A DNA stretch of 64,000 nt, from contig NZ_CP019436.1 in NCBI RefSeq assembly GCF_002201895.1, positions 992,001 through 1,056,000 on the forward strand. The letters are read 5' to 3'. The stretch is from Methanopyrus sp. SNP6 (lineage in GTDB: Archaea > JAADCQ01 > Methanopyri > Methanopyrales > Methanopyraceae). Made by a program: the position numbers and the translations under genes. The notes beneath the pieces are model-generated. The model was given only the letters and a program-made list of their open reading frames with translations. It did no database searches and had not been told where the DNA came from. Shown piece after piece: positions 1 through 7,526 of the stretch. Numbering within the stretch: position 1 is the first letter of the stretch; the number at the start of each line of letters is the position of its first letter.

Positions 1-84
1 CGCAGCACGCGGCGAGGGTTCACCCTGGTGACACGTTCCAAAACTTCGGGTAACCTTCCTCACCCCCTCTAAGGGGGATTCACG

Positions 85-579
85 ATGATCGGGATCTTGT
101 CGGACACCCACGACAACCTGAAGGCCATCGAACGGCTTGCTAGAGAGCTGAACGAGGCGAACGTTGAGGTCGTACTCCATGCGGGTGACTACGTGGCTCC
201 CTTCACCCTCCCTGTGCTCGCGAAGGTTGAGTGTGACGAGTTTATAGGGGTTTTTGGAAACAACGACGGCGAGCGTGACTATTTACGCGAGAAGGCGGAG
301 GAAGTGGGGTTCGAGCTGGTCGGTGAGGTCTTCACGGGTGAGATCTTGGGTTTCCGAGTGGCCATGGTCCACGGCACCGAAGAGGCCGTAGTCGAGGCCC
401 TCGCCCACTGTGGTGAGTACGACCTGGTAGTTTACGGCCACACTCACGAACCGGATGAGCGCGTGATCGGAGACACGCTCGTGGTCAATCCCGGGGAGGT
501 GTGTGGGTACGTCACCGGGCGTCGAACGGCCGCGCTGCTCGACCCCGATGAAAAGAAGGTAGAGTTCGTCGAGTTCTGA
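85..579 (+). CDS. YfcE/MJ0936-type metallophosphoesterase
   Basis: A 164-residue calcineurin-like phosphoesterase of the short YfcE/MJ0936 class, which hydrolyses phosphodiester model substrates with two bound metals; the natural substrate is not known. The metal-ligand motifs are all present: SDTHDN near residue 6, HAGD near 32, GNND near 58, HG near 95 and GHTHEP near 118. The ATG is preceded by AAGGGGG with 8 nt spacing. It is followed by the NSUN methyltransferase gene on the same strand. A longer relative of the same superfamily lies at 35690-36388. The family call is secure; the substrate is not. Confidence 0.9.
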   Translation: MIGILSDTHDNLKAIERLARELNEANVEVVLHAGDYVAPFTLPVLAKVECDEFIGVFGNNDGERDYLREKAEEVGFELVGEVFTGEILGFRVAMVHGTEEAVVEALAHCGEYDLVVYGHTHEPDERVIGDTLVVNPGEVCGYVTGRRTAALLDPDEKKVEFVEF

Positions 580-654
580 CCCGACATGCCCGATGAAGAT
601 CACGGCCTTCACCTGAGACGTGACGAGATCCACCCGAGCTGAGGGGATACTCCT

Positions 655-1908
655 ATCCTCCGAAAGGCGGAACTCGATGACCCGCGACTCGCGCACGTAC
701 TCCGTGAGCGCGTAGCCGACTACCCCTCGCTGCTAGCCGCCCTCCGAACACCGGTTCGGCGCTACACGCTCCGGGTTAACACTCTGAAAGCGGATCCGGA
801 GGATGTCGTTGAATCCCTAGCCTCTGATCTTCCCGATCGAGAGGTTAGAAAGTCCCCTTACTCCGAGTACGCAGTCGAGGTTGAGGTGAAAGGACCGTAC
901 CCCGTAGAGAGGAACCACCACGTCGTGATCGCTGACAAATTCGCGGCTGAGAGCGTCTACATGGGGGCGGATCTCTACGCTCCTGGGGTGGTGCAAGCGG
1001 ATCCCGACATCCGTAGAGGTGACCGCGTGACTGTGATCTCGGAACGCGGGCACCCGGTCGCATCCGGTGAGGCAGTACTCCAGGGACGTGAGATGGAAAA
1101 ACGGGACCGAGGTACTGCCGTTCGCGTCGATCGCTCCACCTTCAGTGCCCCAAAAATCCGGAAGACCGAAGCATACCGACGTGGTTGGGTGTATTCCCAA
1201 GGTCTGCCCTCCATCTTGGCCGTAGAGGCCCTGTCTCCGGAGCCTGGCGAAACCGTGGTCGACCTCTGTGCGGCTCCGGGTGGGAAGTGTTCTCACGTGG
1301 CTCAGATTACTGGCCCGGGGTCCAAGATAATAGCTATCGACCGCTCCGCACCACGACTTGAACGGATGAAAGCTCAACTCCGTCGCCTGGGTATCGACTG
1401 GGTCGAGACCGTACACGGAGACGCCAGGAAGGTCGTCAGGAGGCTGCGGGGAACGGCAGACGTTGTCCTCGTCGACCCGCCTTGCACCGCTTTGGGTGTC
1501 AGGCCGAAACTCTGGGTCGAGGCGACCTACGAGGAGGCACTCGGGCTACCGTCTTACCAGTATTCGCTACTCAGAGCCGGATACGAGGTCCTTAAGGAGG
1601 GTGGAAGACTCCTGTACTCCACGTGCACTCTCACGACCACCGAAAACGAACTCGTGGTCGAACGCGCGATACGGGAGCTAAACCTTGAGCCCGAGACGCC
1701 GGTGCTTCGACCAGCCAGACGCTCAGGTCATGGCGCTGTCTTCCTACCCCATCGTGCGGATGTTCCTGGATTCTTCTACGCAGTACTCATTAAGGAAGGA
1801 GGGAGTCGACGTCGTGTCCGACGGTGTCATGAAGCGACGGGTAATACCGGCGATGGCGGCGGGTGTAGCCGTTGTCCTCATCATGATCTTGTCGTTCGAT
1901 CCTCGTAA
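655..1908 (+). CDS. NOP2/Sun-family RNA m5C methyltransferase with PUA domain, apparent ATC start
   Basis: SAM-dependent cytosine-C5 methyltransferase acting on tRNA or rRNA. An N-terminal segment (DPRLAHVLRE, then NTLKADPE) leads into a PUA RNA-binding domain (residues about 80-155) and a Rossmann methyltransferase domain with the SAM loop DLCAAPGGK and the two catalytic cysteine motifs DPPCTALG and YSTCT. The frame is open from 643, after an in-frame TGA at 640-642, but the first ATG/GTG/TTG is a GTG at 886. That GTG would delete the whole N-terminal domain and part of the lead-in to PUA. An in-frame ATC at 655 lies 8 nt after GAGGGG (641-646) and gives a family-like protein of about 417 aa. 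The last 35 or so codons overlap the next gene and look unlike the family. Function is secure; the start is inferred. Confidence 0.85.
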   Translation: MLRKAELDDPRLAHVLRERVADYPSLLAALRTPVRRYTLRVNTLKADPEDVVESLASDLPDREVRKSPYSEYAVEVEVKGPYPVERNHHVVIADKFAAESVYMGADLYAPGVVQADPDIRRGDRVTVISERGHPVASGEAVLQGREMEKRDRGTAVRVDRSTFSAPKIRKTEAYRRGWVYSQGLPSILAVEALSPEPGETVVDLCAAPGGKCSHVAQITGPGSKIIAIDRSAPRLERMKAQLRRLGIDWVETVHGDARKVVRRLRGTADVVLVDPPCTALGVRPKLWVEATYEEALGLPSYQYSLLRAGYEVLKEGGRLLYSTCTLTTTENELVVERAIRELNLEPETPVLRPARRSGHGAVFLPHRADVPGFFYAVLIKEGGSRRRVRRCHEATGNTGDGGGCSRCPHHDLVVRSS

Positions 1909-2824
1909 GATCCTCACCGTAATCGCGAGAACGGAGCCGCGGCTGTTCGCGCTCGCCGCCTGTATCCAGCTAGTTGACCTACTGCTGTGGGCGCTGCGAT
2001 GGCACCTAGTGTTAGTAAGAGTCGGGGTAAAGGCACCGTTCCGCCTAGTCTTCACGGTCAATAATGTCTCGATGCTCGTGAACAACATCACCCCGAGCGC
2101 CAGGAGCGGCGGCGAGCCACTCCGTGTGTACCTGCTGGCTCGTATGGCCAGGTATCGGGCGCGTGATATCGCCTCCTCTGTCGTCATCGATAGAGTTCTA
2201 GATTACTTTCCCCTGACTTTACTACTACTGCTGAGTGCCTTCCTAATCGCGGGAAGCGGAGGAAGAGATGGAATTTTCGTCATCCTACTCGGTGGTGTGT
2301 CTTTCCTTACAGCCGCCTTGACACTGTCGCTTCGGCTCTTAGCGAGTGAGCGATACGTGCATAGGGTCGCTCGAGGGGTTCTCCAGCTCCTGTCCCGTGT
2401 ATCTCGTCGCGTACGTGCACGTCGCCGGTGGGAGGAGCTTGATGAGTGGGTGGAAAGGTTCGTGAAGCAGCTTCGAGAACTCCTCCAGGATCGTCGCACG
2501 CTGATTCAAGGTACTCTGGTATCGGCTGCAGTGTGGGGTTGTGAGATCCTCAGGACATACGTCGTGTTTTTATCGTTGGGACGCGAGGTGCCTCTACCAG
2601 TTATCGTGGTATCGTTCACGGTCTCGATGTTCGCTGGTATCCTACCGTTACTTCCCGGTGGACTTGGGCTGGTAGAGATATCAACTGCTTCGGTTTACAG
2701 GCTGTGGGGGATCGACCCGGGAACCAGCGCTGCGGCTGCACTACTAGACAGGCTGATCTCGTATTGGATGGTGAACGCGATCGGCGTGATCAGTCTTTTA
2801 CGTATTTCACGGCGAGAAAGGTAA
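1814..2824 (+). CDS. LPG-synthase-TM / UPF0104 family membrane protein
   Basis: A multi-spanning integral membrane protein of about 336 aa in the lysylphosphatidylglycerol synthase transmembrane (YbhN/AglD-like) family. Relatives include flippase domains and archaeal proteins linked to lipid or glycan processing. Typical family features are visible: the NNVSMLVNNITPSARSGGEP segment after the third helix and a late LPLLPGGLGLVE motif. The start is taken as GTG 1814 because AGGAGGG lies about 10 nt upstream; ATG 1829 is possible. This start overlaps the NSUN reading frame by about 95 nt. Substrate is unknown. Confidence 0.8.
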   Translation: MSDGVMKRRVIPAMAAGVAVVLIMILSFDPRKILTVIARTEPRLFALAACIQLVDLLLWALRWHLVLVRVGVKAPFRLVFTVNNVSMLVNNITPSARSGGEPLRVYLLARMARYRARDIASSVVIDRVLDYFPLTLLLLLSAFLIAGSGGRDGIFVILLGGVSFLTAALTLSLRLLASERYVHRVARGVLQLLSRVSRRVRARRRWEELDEWVERFVKQLRELLQDRRTLIQGTLVSAAVWGCEILRTYVVFLSLGREVPLPVIVVSFTVSMFAGILPLLPGGLGLVEISTASVYRLWGIDPGTSAAAALLDRLISYWMVNAIGVISLLRISRRER

Positions 2825-2833
2825 GGAGGTGTG

Positions 2834-3196
2834 ATGTCCTTGCCATACGAGCTCGGAAAAGTCGAGACAATTATAAAGCCGGACGACGGCGGAGTGATCT
2901 CAGCAGATATAAAAGTGTTGGCCACAGTAAGCTTGCATCGTGGTCCTACGATCATCGCGGAAGTCGATCCCAGGATAGCTGGAGAGATAGAGGAAGACGA
3001 CCATGTCATCGTCGACTTACCCTTGATACCTTCTCCGAATGAGTCCAGACCACAACCCAAAATAGTGAAGATTATTAAGGATGAGAAGCTCGTGAACCGC
3101 GTGAAGGCGGAAATCGAGAAGGAACCCGAGACTATGGTTCCACCCGTAATTCCCGGGCAGCCGACAACACCTCCACCCGAGGATATGTTCGGCTGA
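2834..3196 (+). CDS. Hypothetical protein of about 120 aa
   Basis: I do not recognise this family. It is soluble, mixed alpha/beta in appearance and acidic, and ends in a proline-rich tail (PPVIPGQPTTPPPEDMFG). ATG 2834 is chosen over GTG 2831 because GGAGG at 2825-2829 would otherwise be too close. It lies 9 nt after the UPF0104 membrane protein and 23 nt before the coiled-coil/beta-helix protein, so the three are probably one transcript and may work together. The proline-rich tail resembles the style of the N-terminal linker of the next protein, which suggests a partner role (inference). Confidence 0.7.
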   Translation: MSLPYELGKVETIIKPDDGGVISADIKVLATVSLHRGPTIIAEVDPRIAGEIEEDDHVIVDLPLIPSPNESRPQPKIVKIIKDEKLVNRVKAEIEKEPETMVPPVIPGQPTTPPPEDMFG

Positions 3197-3219
3197 TAGC
3201 AGCTTGGGGAGGCAGATGA

Positions 3220-5034
3220 TTGATTTTTAAAAAGAGAAAAGGTGGCAAGCGTGAACCGTCCGAGATAGACCTTAAGCTTAAACCCCCGGAGGAAGGTGAG
3301 GGAGCTCCGAAGCTCAAGCTCCCCAAGCCGGAGGGGAAGCCCGTCGAGTCGAAAGGTGCTGAGACTGCCCCCAAATTAAAGCTTAAACCCCCGAAACCTA
3401 GTGAAGAAGAGGAGGAAAAGGAGAAAGAAGAGAGCTCACCGGCTGAAGTTAAACCACCTAAGCCACCGGAAGAGCGTGCTGCTCCCTCGAATTTGGAAGC
3501 TGAATTAGAGCGGCTGAAAGCCGAGAATGAAAAGCTTAGAGAGGAATTAGATGAATGGCGTAACAAAGCCAAGAGTGCGATGGGAGAAAGGGACAGATTA
3601 AGGTCTGAAATTAAAAGACTTAAGGAGGAACTTGAGAAGCAAGAGAAGGAACTTGATAAGTACATCAAAATTTCGAAGCAACTGAAAGAAAAGTTAGAAA
3701 AAGCCAAAAGAGAATCGGAAGAACTCAAAGAAAAAACGGAAGAGTATCGTGAACGGTACGAGAAGATTGCTAGGAAATACAAGGAGCTTAAGTCGAAGCT
3801 AGAGGATCTCTCGGACCAAAATCGTCGTCTCGCAGAGAATCTAAAGAAACTTAAAGAGAAGTACAATGAAGTTAAGGAGGAGAGAGATAGGTTAAAGGAA
3901 GAAACGAAAGAAGTGGAGAAGTTCCGGGACCAACTAACTAAACTCCAGAGTAAACTTGAGGAGGTTAAAAGCGAGAGAGACGACTTCGCCAATGAAATTG
4001 AAGCCCTAAGGAGTGAGAACGAGAAACTTAAGAAGAAAATAGATGAACTGAAGTCCAATTTGAGCAATCTCCAGAAAAAGCTCAAAGATAGGGAGAAGAA
4101 GTTGGAAAAGGCTCGCCAGCATATTGGAAAGCTCAGGGAGGAAATTAAGAGAAGAGACGAGGAGATAAGGAAGCTTAGGAAGGTACAAAATAAGTTGAAA
4201 GATGAAATTAAGAGGTACGAGGAAGGGAAGCGACTTCTCGTTCCATCCGAGACCGAAATGGCAATAGCAAAGGTGAAGGGTAGTATTGTAATAGGAAAGA
4301 ATTCAATGGTTAAGGCACTTCAAGAGGATGAGCCTATAGTAGTTAAGGAAGAAATTAGTGTCAAAGATGACTCGCGAATTTATGGGACGGTTGTGGCTAA
4401 AAACATTTCAATCGGGAATAATGTGAAGATTTATGGGAATGTAATTTGTGAAAACAAGTTGGAAATCGGAGAAGGCTCTACTGTGAAAGGTAATGTAATT
4501 TCTATTAATTCACTGAAGACGGGTGCGGACGTGATAATAGAAGGGAGTATGATCAGTGGAGACGATATCTCGCTCGCTAACAACGTTGAGGTCAAGGAGG
4601 TTCTGATCACGCCGAGGTCGGTCAAGGCCAGTCAAGGCCTCAGCGTTGCGGCGGTGCTGTGTAACGATTTCGAATCGACCGGTTCCATAGAGGCGGATTA
4701 CGTTCTAGCGGATGAGAGGGTCAAGCTGGGTGACGACAGCTTCGTCAAGACAGTAGTCGTCCGAGAGGGGCCAGTGGAGCAAGGGGTGAACTCATGCGTC
4801 TACTACGGCTCGTTGTCCATCAAGAGTCGGAGTCCGAAGCTCTACATAAACACCGAACCGTTCGACGATCCAGTCGCTAACAGGGTGTTCCGCAAGACGA
4901 TTTCCAACGTGGAGCGCCTCGGACCGTTTCATCTATCGAAGTCAGAGAAAGACGCTAAGTTCGTGTTGAACAGGGTCACAAAGATGGACATCGCGGAGAT
5001 CGTGAAGGAACTACGAGAATCTCTGAAGGTCTAG
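3220..5034 (+). CDS. Long coiled-coil protein with C-terminal bactofilin-like beta-helix
   Basis: A 604-aa protein in three parts. Residues 1-90 are a Lys/Pro/Glu-rich linker with loose repeats of the type PKLKLPKP. Residues about 90-345 are an almost unbroken heptad coiled coil rich in Glu, Lys and Leu. Residues about 346-560 are short repeats with alternating small and hydrophobic residues (SIVIGKNS, RIYGTVVAKN, KIYGNVICEN, TVKGNVISIN), as in bactofilin or hexapeptide beta-helices. Start is TTG 3220 after GGGGAGG; the nearby ATG 3216 reaches a stop at once. The coding sequence up to about 4550 is much richer in A (AAA, GAA, ATT, AAT codons) than its neighbours and then returns abruptly to GC-rich usage. 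No catalytic motif is seen. A filament or scaffold role is an inference. Confidence 0.8.
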   Translation: MIFKKRKGGKREPSEIDLKLKPPEEGEGAPKLKLPKPEGKPVESKGAETAPKLKLKPPKPSEEEEEKEKEESSPAEVKPPKPPEERAAPSNLEAELERLKAENEKLREELDEWRNKAKSAMGERDRLRSEIKRLKEELEKQEKELDKYIKISKQLKEKLEKAKRESEELKEKTEEYRERYEKIARKYKELKSKLEDLSDQNRRLAENLKKLKEKYNEVKEERDRLKEETKEVEKFRDQLTKLQSKLEEVKSERDDFANEIEALRSENEKLKKKIDELKSNLSNLQKKLKDREKKLEKARQHIGKLREEIKRRDEEIRKLRKVQNKLKDEIKRYEEGKRLLVPSETEMAIAKVKGSIVIGKNSMVKALQEDEPIVVKEEISVKDDSRIYGTVVAKNISIGNNVKIYGNVICENKLEIGEGSTVKGNVISINSLKTGADVIIEGSMISGDDISLANNVEVKEVLITPRSVKASQGLSVAAVLCNDFESTGSIEADYVLADERVKLGDDSFVKTVVVREGPVEQGVNSCVYYGSLSIKSRSPKLYINTEPFDDPVANRVFRKTISNVERLGPFHLSKSEKDAKFVLNRVTKMDIAEIVKELRESLKV

Positions 5035-5036
5035 GT

Positions 5037-6113
5037 CTAACCTAGTAGTCCCATCTCATGTCCCACGTACCAGTGTAGCGACGACCCTCGGACCGTACGG
5101 ACAAACCCTTTTCCTCTCACTTCCCATCTGTCGTTGGTTTTCCGAACTTCGCACAGGACCCTCCCAGTAGGTATAGGACGGACTGTGATTCTATTGTCTT
5201 CATGTAGGTAACAAACGTAGTACGTCTCACCTTGTCCTGACCATATTTCGCTACCGTTCAGTTCCAGTTTGAGTCGCTTGCCAACCACCAGAGTGTAAAC
5301 GTCGAGACGGTCTACGATACCGTCGTCGATAACCAGACTACGCTCGGGAACGCGCAGGTCGCTGATGTGAGCTCCCGCACCTATTACGGACCATCTCCCT
5401 ATTTCACAACGCGAGAGGTATGCGTTCATTCCTACGAAACACCGTTCCTCGATTTTGCACCCGTGAATCTCTGCTCCATCTCCGACGAAAGTCACTGGGC
5501 CGAGTTCCGAGCGTTCGATTTCACAGTGTGAAGACACGGAAACCCGTTTGTGTAACACTGAGCGACGGGCCGAAGAGAAGTTCGAGATCATGACTCCTCC
5601 GTGGACGGTGACATGCTCCAGCTCTACGAACGCTGCCACTCGAGCGTTGCCGCGTATTCTGGATTCCCTCACGGACACGAGGTGTGGGTGTTTGAAGGCA
5701 GGGCACAACCAGGCTTCCGAAGGGTCTCGTACCTTGAACCACCTGTTGGTGGGCGACTTCTTCGGATCGACTACGACGGCTAGATCTAGGTAGAAAGGCT
5801 TTCCGACTCGGTTTTCTAGGAGTTCACGGGCCCGCTTGCCGATCTCTCGGATGGTGCCGCCCTCACGACCGATGATGATAGCTTTCAGCGATTCCTTATG
5901 GACTACGAGTTCTGCTCGGGCGTAGACGAGTTCAGGACGTCCGCGGCCGGGCCGGATCTCCTTCACCTTGATTCCTACTTCACGTGGGAGTGACCCGTGG
6001 AGTACTTCGCGTAAGGCCGAGCGTAGGGCTCTCTCGACGGCGCGTTCATTCGGTAGGTGCGATGTAGTACTCGTAGTTCGGTCGTCTTTGGGTTCGGATT
6101 GCGGGCTGCTCAC
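5037..6113 (-). CDS. Era-type KH domain fused to a left-handed beta-helix (hexapeptide) domain
   Basis: About 358 aa. Residues about 22-120 match the C-terminal KH domain of Era GTPases, with the GREGG loop at 82-86 followed by TIREIGKRARELLENRVGK and LDLAVVVDPKK; there is no GTPase domain. Residues about 165-280 form hexapeptide-type repeats (VMISNFSSA, EIERSELGPVTFVGDGAEIH, CKIEERCFVG, CEIGRWSVIGAGAHISDL) as in sugar-nucleotide transferases, but no nucleotidyltransferase domain is present. The first usable start is GTG 6113, preceded by GGTGG, which overlaps the DUF2118 gene. It converges with the coiled-coil/beta-helix gene, 2 nt apart. The architecture suggests RNA or ribosome tethering to a beta-helix scaffold, which is an inference. 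Confidence 0.75.
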   Translation of the reverse strand: MSSPQSEPKDDRTTSTTSHLPNERAVERALRSALREVLHGSLPREVGIKVKEIRPGRGRPELVYARAELVVHKESLKAIIIGREGGTIREIGKRARELLENRVGKPFYLDLAVVVDPKKSPTNRWFKVRDPSEAWLCPAFKHPHLVSVRESRIRGNARVAAFVELEHVTVHGGVMISNFSSARRSVLHKRVSVSSHCEIERSELGPVTFVGDGAEIHGCKIEERCFVGMNAYLSRCEIGRWSVIGAGAHISDLRVPERSLVIDDGIVDRLDVYTLVVGKRLKLELNGSEIWSGQGETYYVCYLHEDNRITVRPIPTGRVLCEVRKTNDRWEVRGKGFVRTVRGSSLHWYVGHEMGLLG

Positions 6114-6537
6114 AGACGTACACCACCAGACAGTCCTGAGGTGCCTCGACGTACCGGACGTTTCCACTGCGAGTCGTCACGGCGGCCAGTGGATCACCTT
6201 TCCTGAGCCGGTCTCCTACGTCGGCTATCGGTGTAACTACGTAACCTTCAACCGGTATCTGGTACACCCGGTCCCCGGGCTTCAAGAAGACTAGTGATCG
6301 ACGATCTACTGGTTCTACGACGACGTGTCGGGTGACCTCGGCTTCCGGTACGTTGAAGACGGACCTGGCCTCCTCATACACCACCCGCTCGTAGAATATC
6401 GGCTCGTCTAACTCTTTGGCGACCTTCTCCGCTAGCTCACGCGAGCGTATGATCACCTCGAATTCTGGGTCCGTGAGCAAGATCTTGCTACTCTCCGGAA
6501 CTTCGTCGGTCTCCACGTATATCCTAGGAAGTGCCAA
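6046..6537 (-). CDS. DUF2118 family archaeal protein with biotinyl/lipoyl-like domain
   Basis: A 163-aa protein resembling the archaeal DUF2118 family. The C-terminal half (GYVVTPIADVGDRLRKGD... and EAPQDCLVVYV) looks like a barrel-sandwich hybrid of the biotinyl/lipoyl type, but the usual lysine-bearing EAMK or DK loop is not seen. Start is TTG 6537, with GGGAG about 9 nt upstream. It follows idsA with essentially no gap, so it is the distal part of the isoprenoid operon. Function unknown. Confidence 0.75.
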   Translation of the reverse strand: MALPRIYVETDEVPESSKILLTDPEFEVIIRSRELAEKVAKELDEPIFYERVVYEEARSVFNVPEAEVTRHVVVEPVDRRSLVFLKPGDRVYQIPVEGYVVTPIADVGDRLRKGDPLAAVTTRSGNVRYVEAPQDCLVVYVCEQPAIRTQRRPNYEYYIAPTE

Positions 6538-6539
6538 CT

Positions 6540-7514
6540 TCAGAACTCCCTCTCTACAACGAAATCCGCCAACTTTTCTAGGAACTCTCGATGCTCATTC
6601 TCGGGGAGCTCGTGCAGCGCAGCTTTAGCGCGATCGGCATACTCTCTGGCCCGCTTTTTAGCGTAATCTATCGCGCCGATCTCTTCTAATATCTGAATAA
6701 CTTCACGAACGTCCTCGCGTGAAGCATCCTCATTCCCGAGGACCGAAAGTATGCGTTCCCGCTGCTCCTCATCGGCGAGCTCCAGGCCCTTGATTACGAT
6801 CAGCGTCTTCTTCCCCTCGACGATATCGCTACCCACTGGTTTACCGAGTTCGGACTCGTCTCCGATCAGGTCGAGGACGTCGTCCTGTATCTGGAACGCG
6901 ATCCCTAAGTTCTCCCCGTACTCCCGAAGCGCTCCCAATTGCTCGAGGTTCGCCCCGGCTTTAATCCCGCCCACAACACACGATGTCCGGATGAGTGCTG
7001 CCGTCTTCTTCCGGATCATTTCGAGGAACTCTTCCTCGGTGACTTCGGTCCTGTTCTCGAACCCGATGTCCATGGCTTGACCCTCGCAGATCTCAGTGCA
7101 AGCGCGGGCGAGTTCTTTAACTGCCTCTACATTTCCACCTTCCGCCGCTACTTCGAAGGCTTTGGAGAACAAGGTGTCTCCCGCCAGGATAGCTACCGGT
7201 ACTCCCCACTTCACGTGTACCGACGGGACTCCGCGTCGTTCCTTGTCTTCGTCCATGATATCGTCGTGAATTAGCGTGAACGTATGAATCAGCTCGACCG
7301 CGACTGCTTCAGGGAGTACATCCTTTTCCGATCCACCTAACATGAGACACGATTTGATGGCGAGGAGGGGTCGAATTCGCTTACCTCCCGCTTCGATTAG
7401 ATGCCAACACGCATCGTAGAGGTCCTCTGGTCCTCCTCTGGGCAGTACCTCCTCAATCTTGGCGTCGACGAGCTCGCGTGCGCGGTTTAACTCTTCCAGT
7501 ATCTCACTCCGCAT
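6540..7514 (-). CDS. idsA: Short-chain isoprenyl diphosphate synthase (geranylgeranyl-PP synthase)
   Basis: Trans-prenyltransferase that condenses IPP with allylic diphosphates to make farnesyl/geranylgeranyl diphosphate for archaeal ether lipids. The 324-aa length is normal. Both aspartate-rich motifs are present: DDIMD near residue 87 and DDVLD near 215, together with the GGKRIRP substrate motif. Product length cannot be fixed from sequence alone. ATG start has GGGGA 5 nt or so upstream. It lies in the ipk-fni-RNase J-idsA order seen in other methanogens. Confidence 0.95.
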   Translation of the reverse strand: MRSEILEELNRARELVDAKIEEVLPRGGPEDLYDACWHLIEAGGKRIRPLLAIKSCLMLGGSEKDVLPEAVAVELIHTFTLIHDDIMDEDKERRGVPSVHVKWGVPVAILAGDTLFSKAFEVAAEGGNVEAVKELARACTEICEGQAMDIGFENRTEVTEEEFLEMIRKKTAALIRTSCVVGGIKAGANLEQLGALREYGENLGIAFQIQDDVLDLIGDESELGKPVGSDIVEGKKTLIVIKGLELADEEQRERILSVLGNEDASREDVREVIQILEEIGAIDYAKKRAREYADRAKAALHELPENEHREFLEKLADFVVEREF

Positions 7515-7526
7515 GGAATCGTCCCC

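Noticed and set aside
1-84. Partial gene at the left edge
   Set aside because: All three plus frames close within 72 nt and the minus-strand GTG candidates leave only a few codons; nothing identifiable.
640-642. In-frame TGA before NSUN as a selenocysteine codon (ATG 586 start)
   Set aside because: The 18 codons before the TGA do not resemble the family and no reason exists for Sec there; the ATC start explains the gene better.
3132-4085. 317-aa Ser/Phe-rich minus-strand frame
   Set aside because: It is the antisense shadow of the Lys/Glu-rich coiled-coil gene; composition is artefactual.
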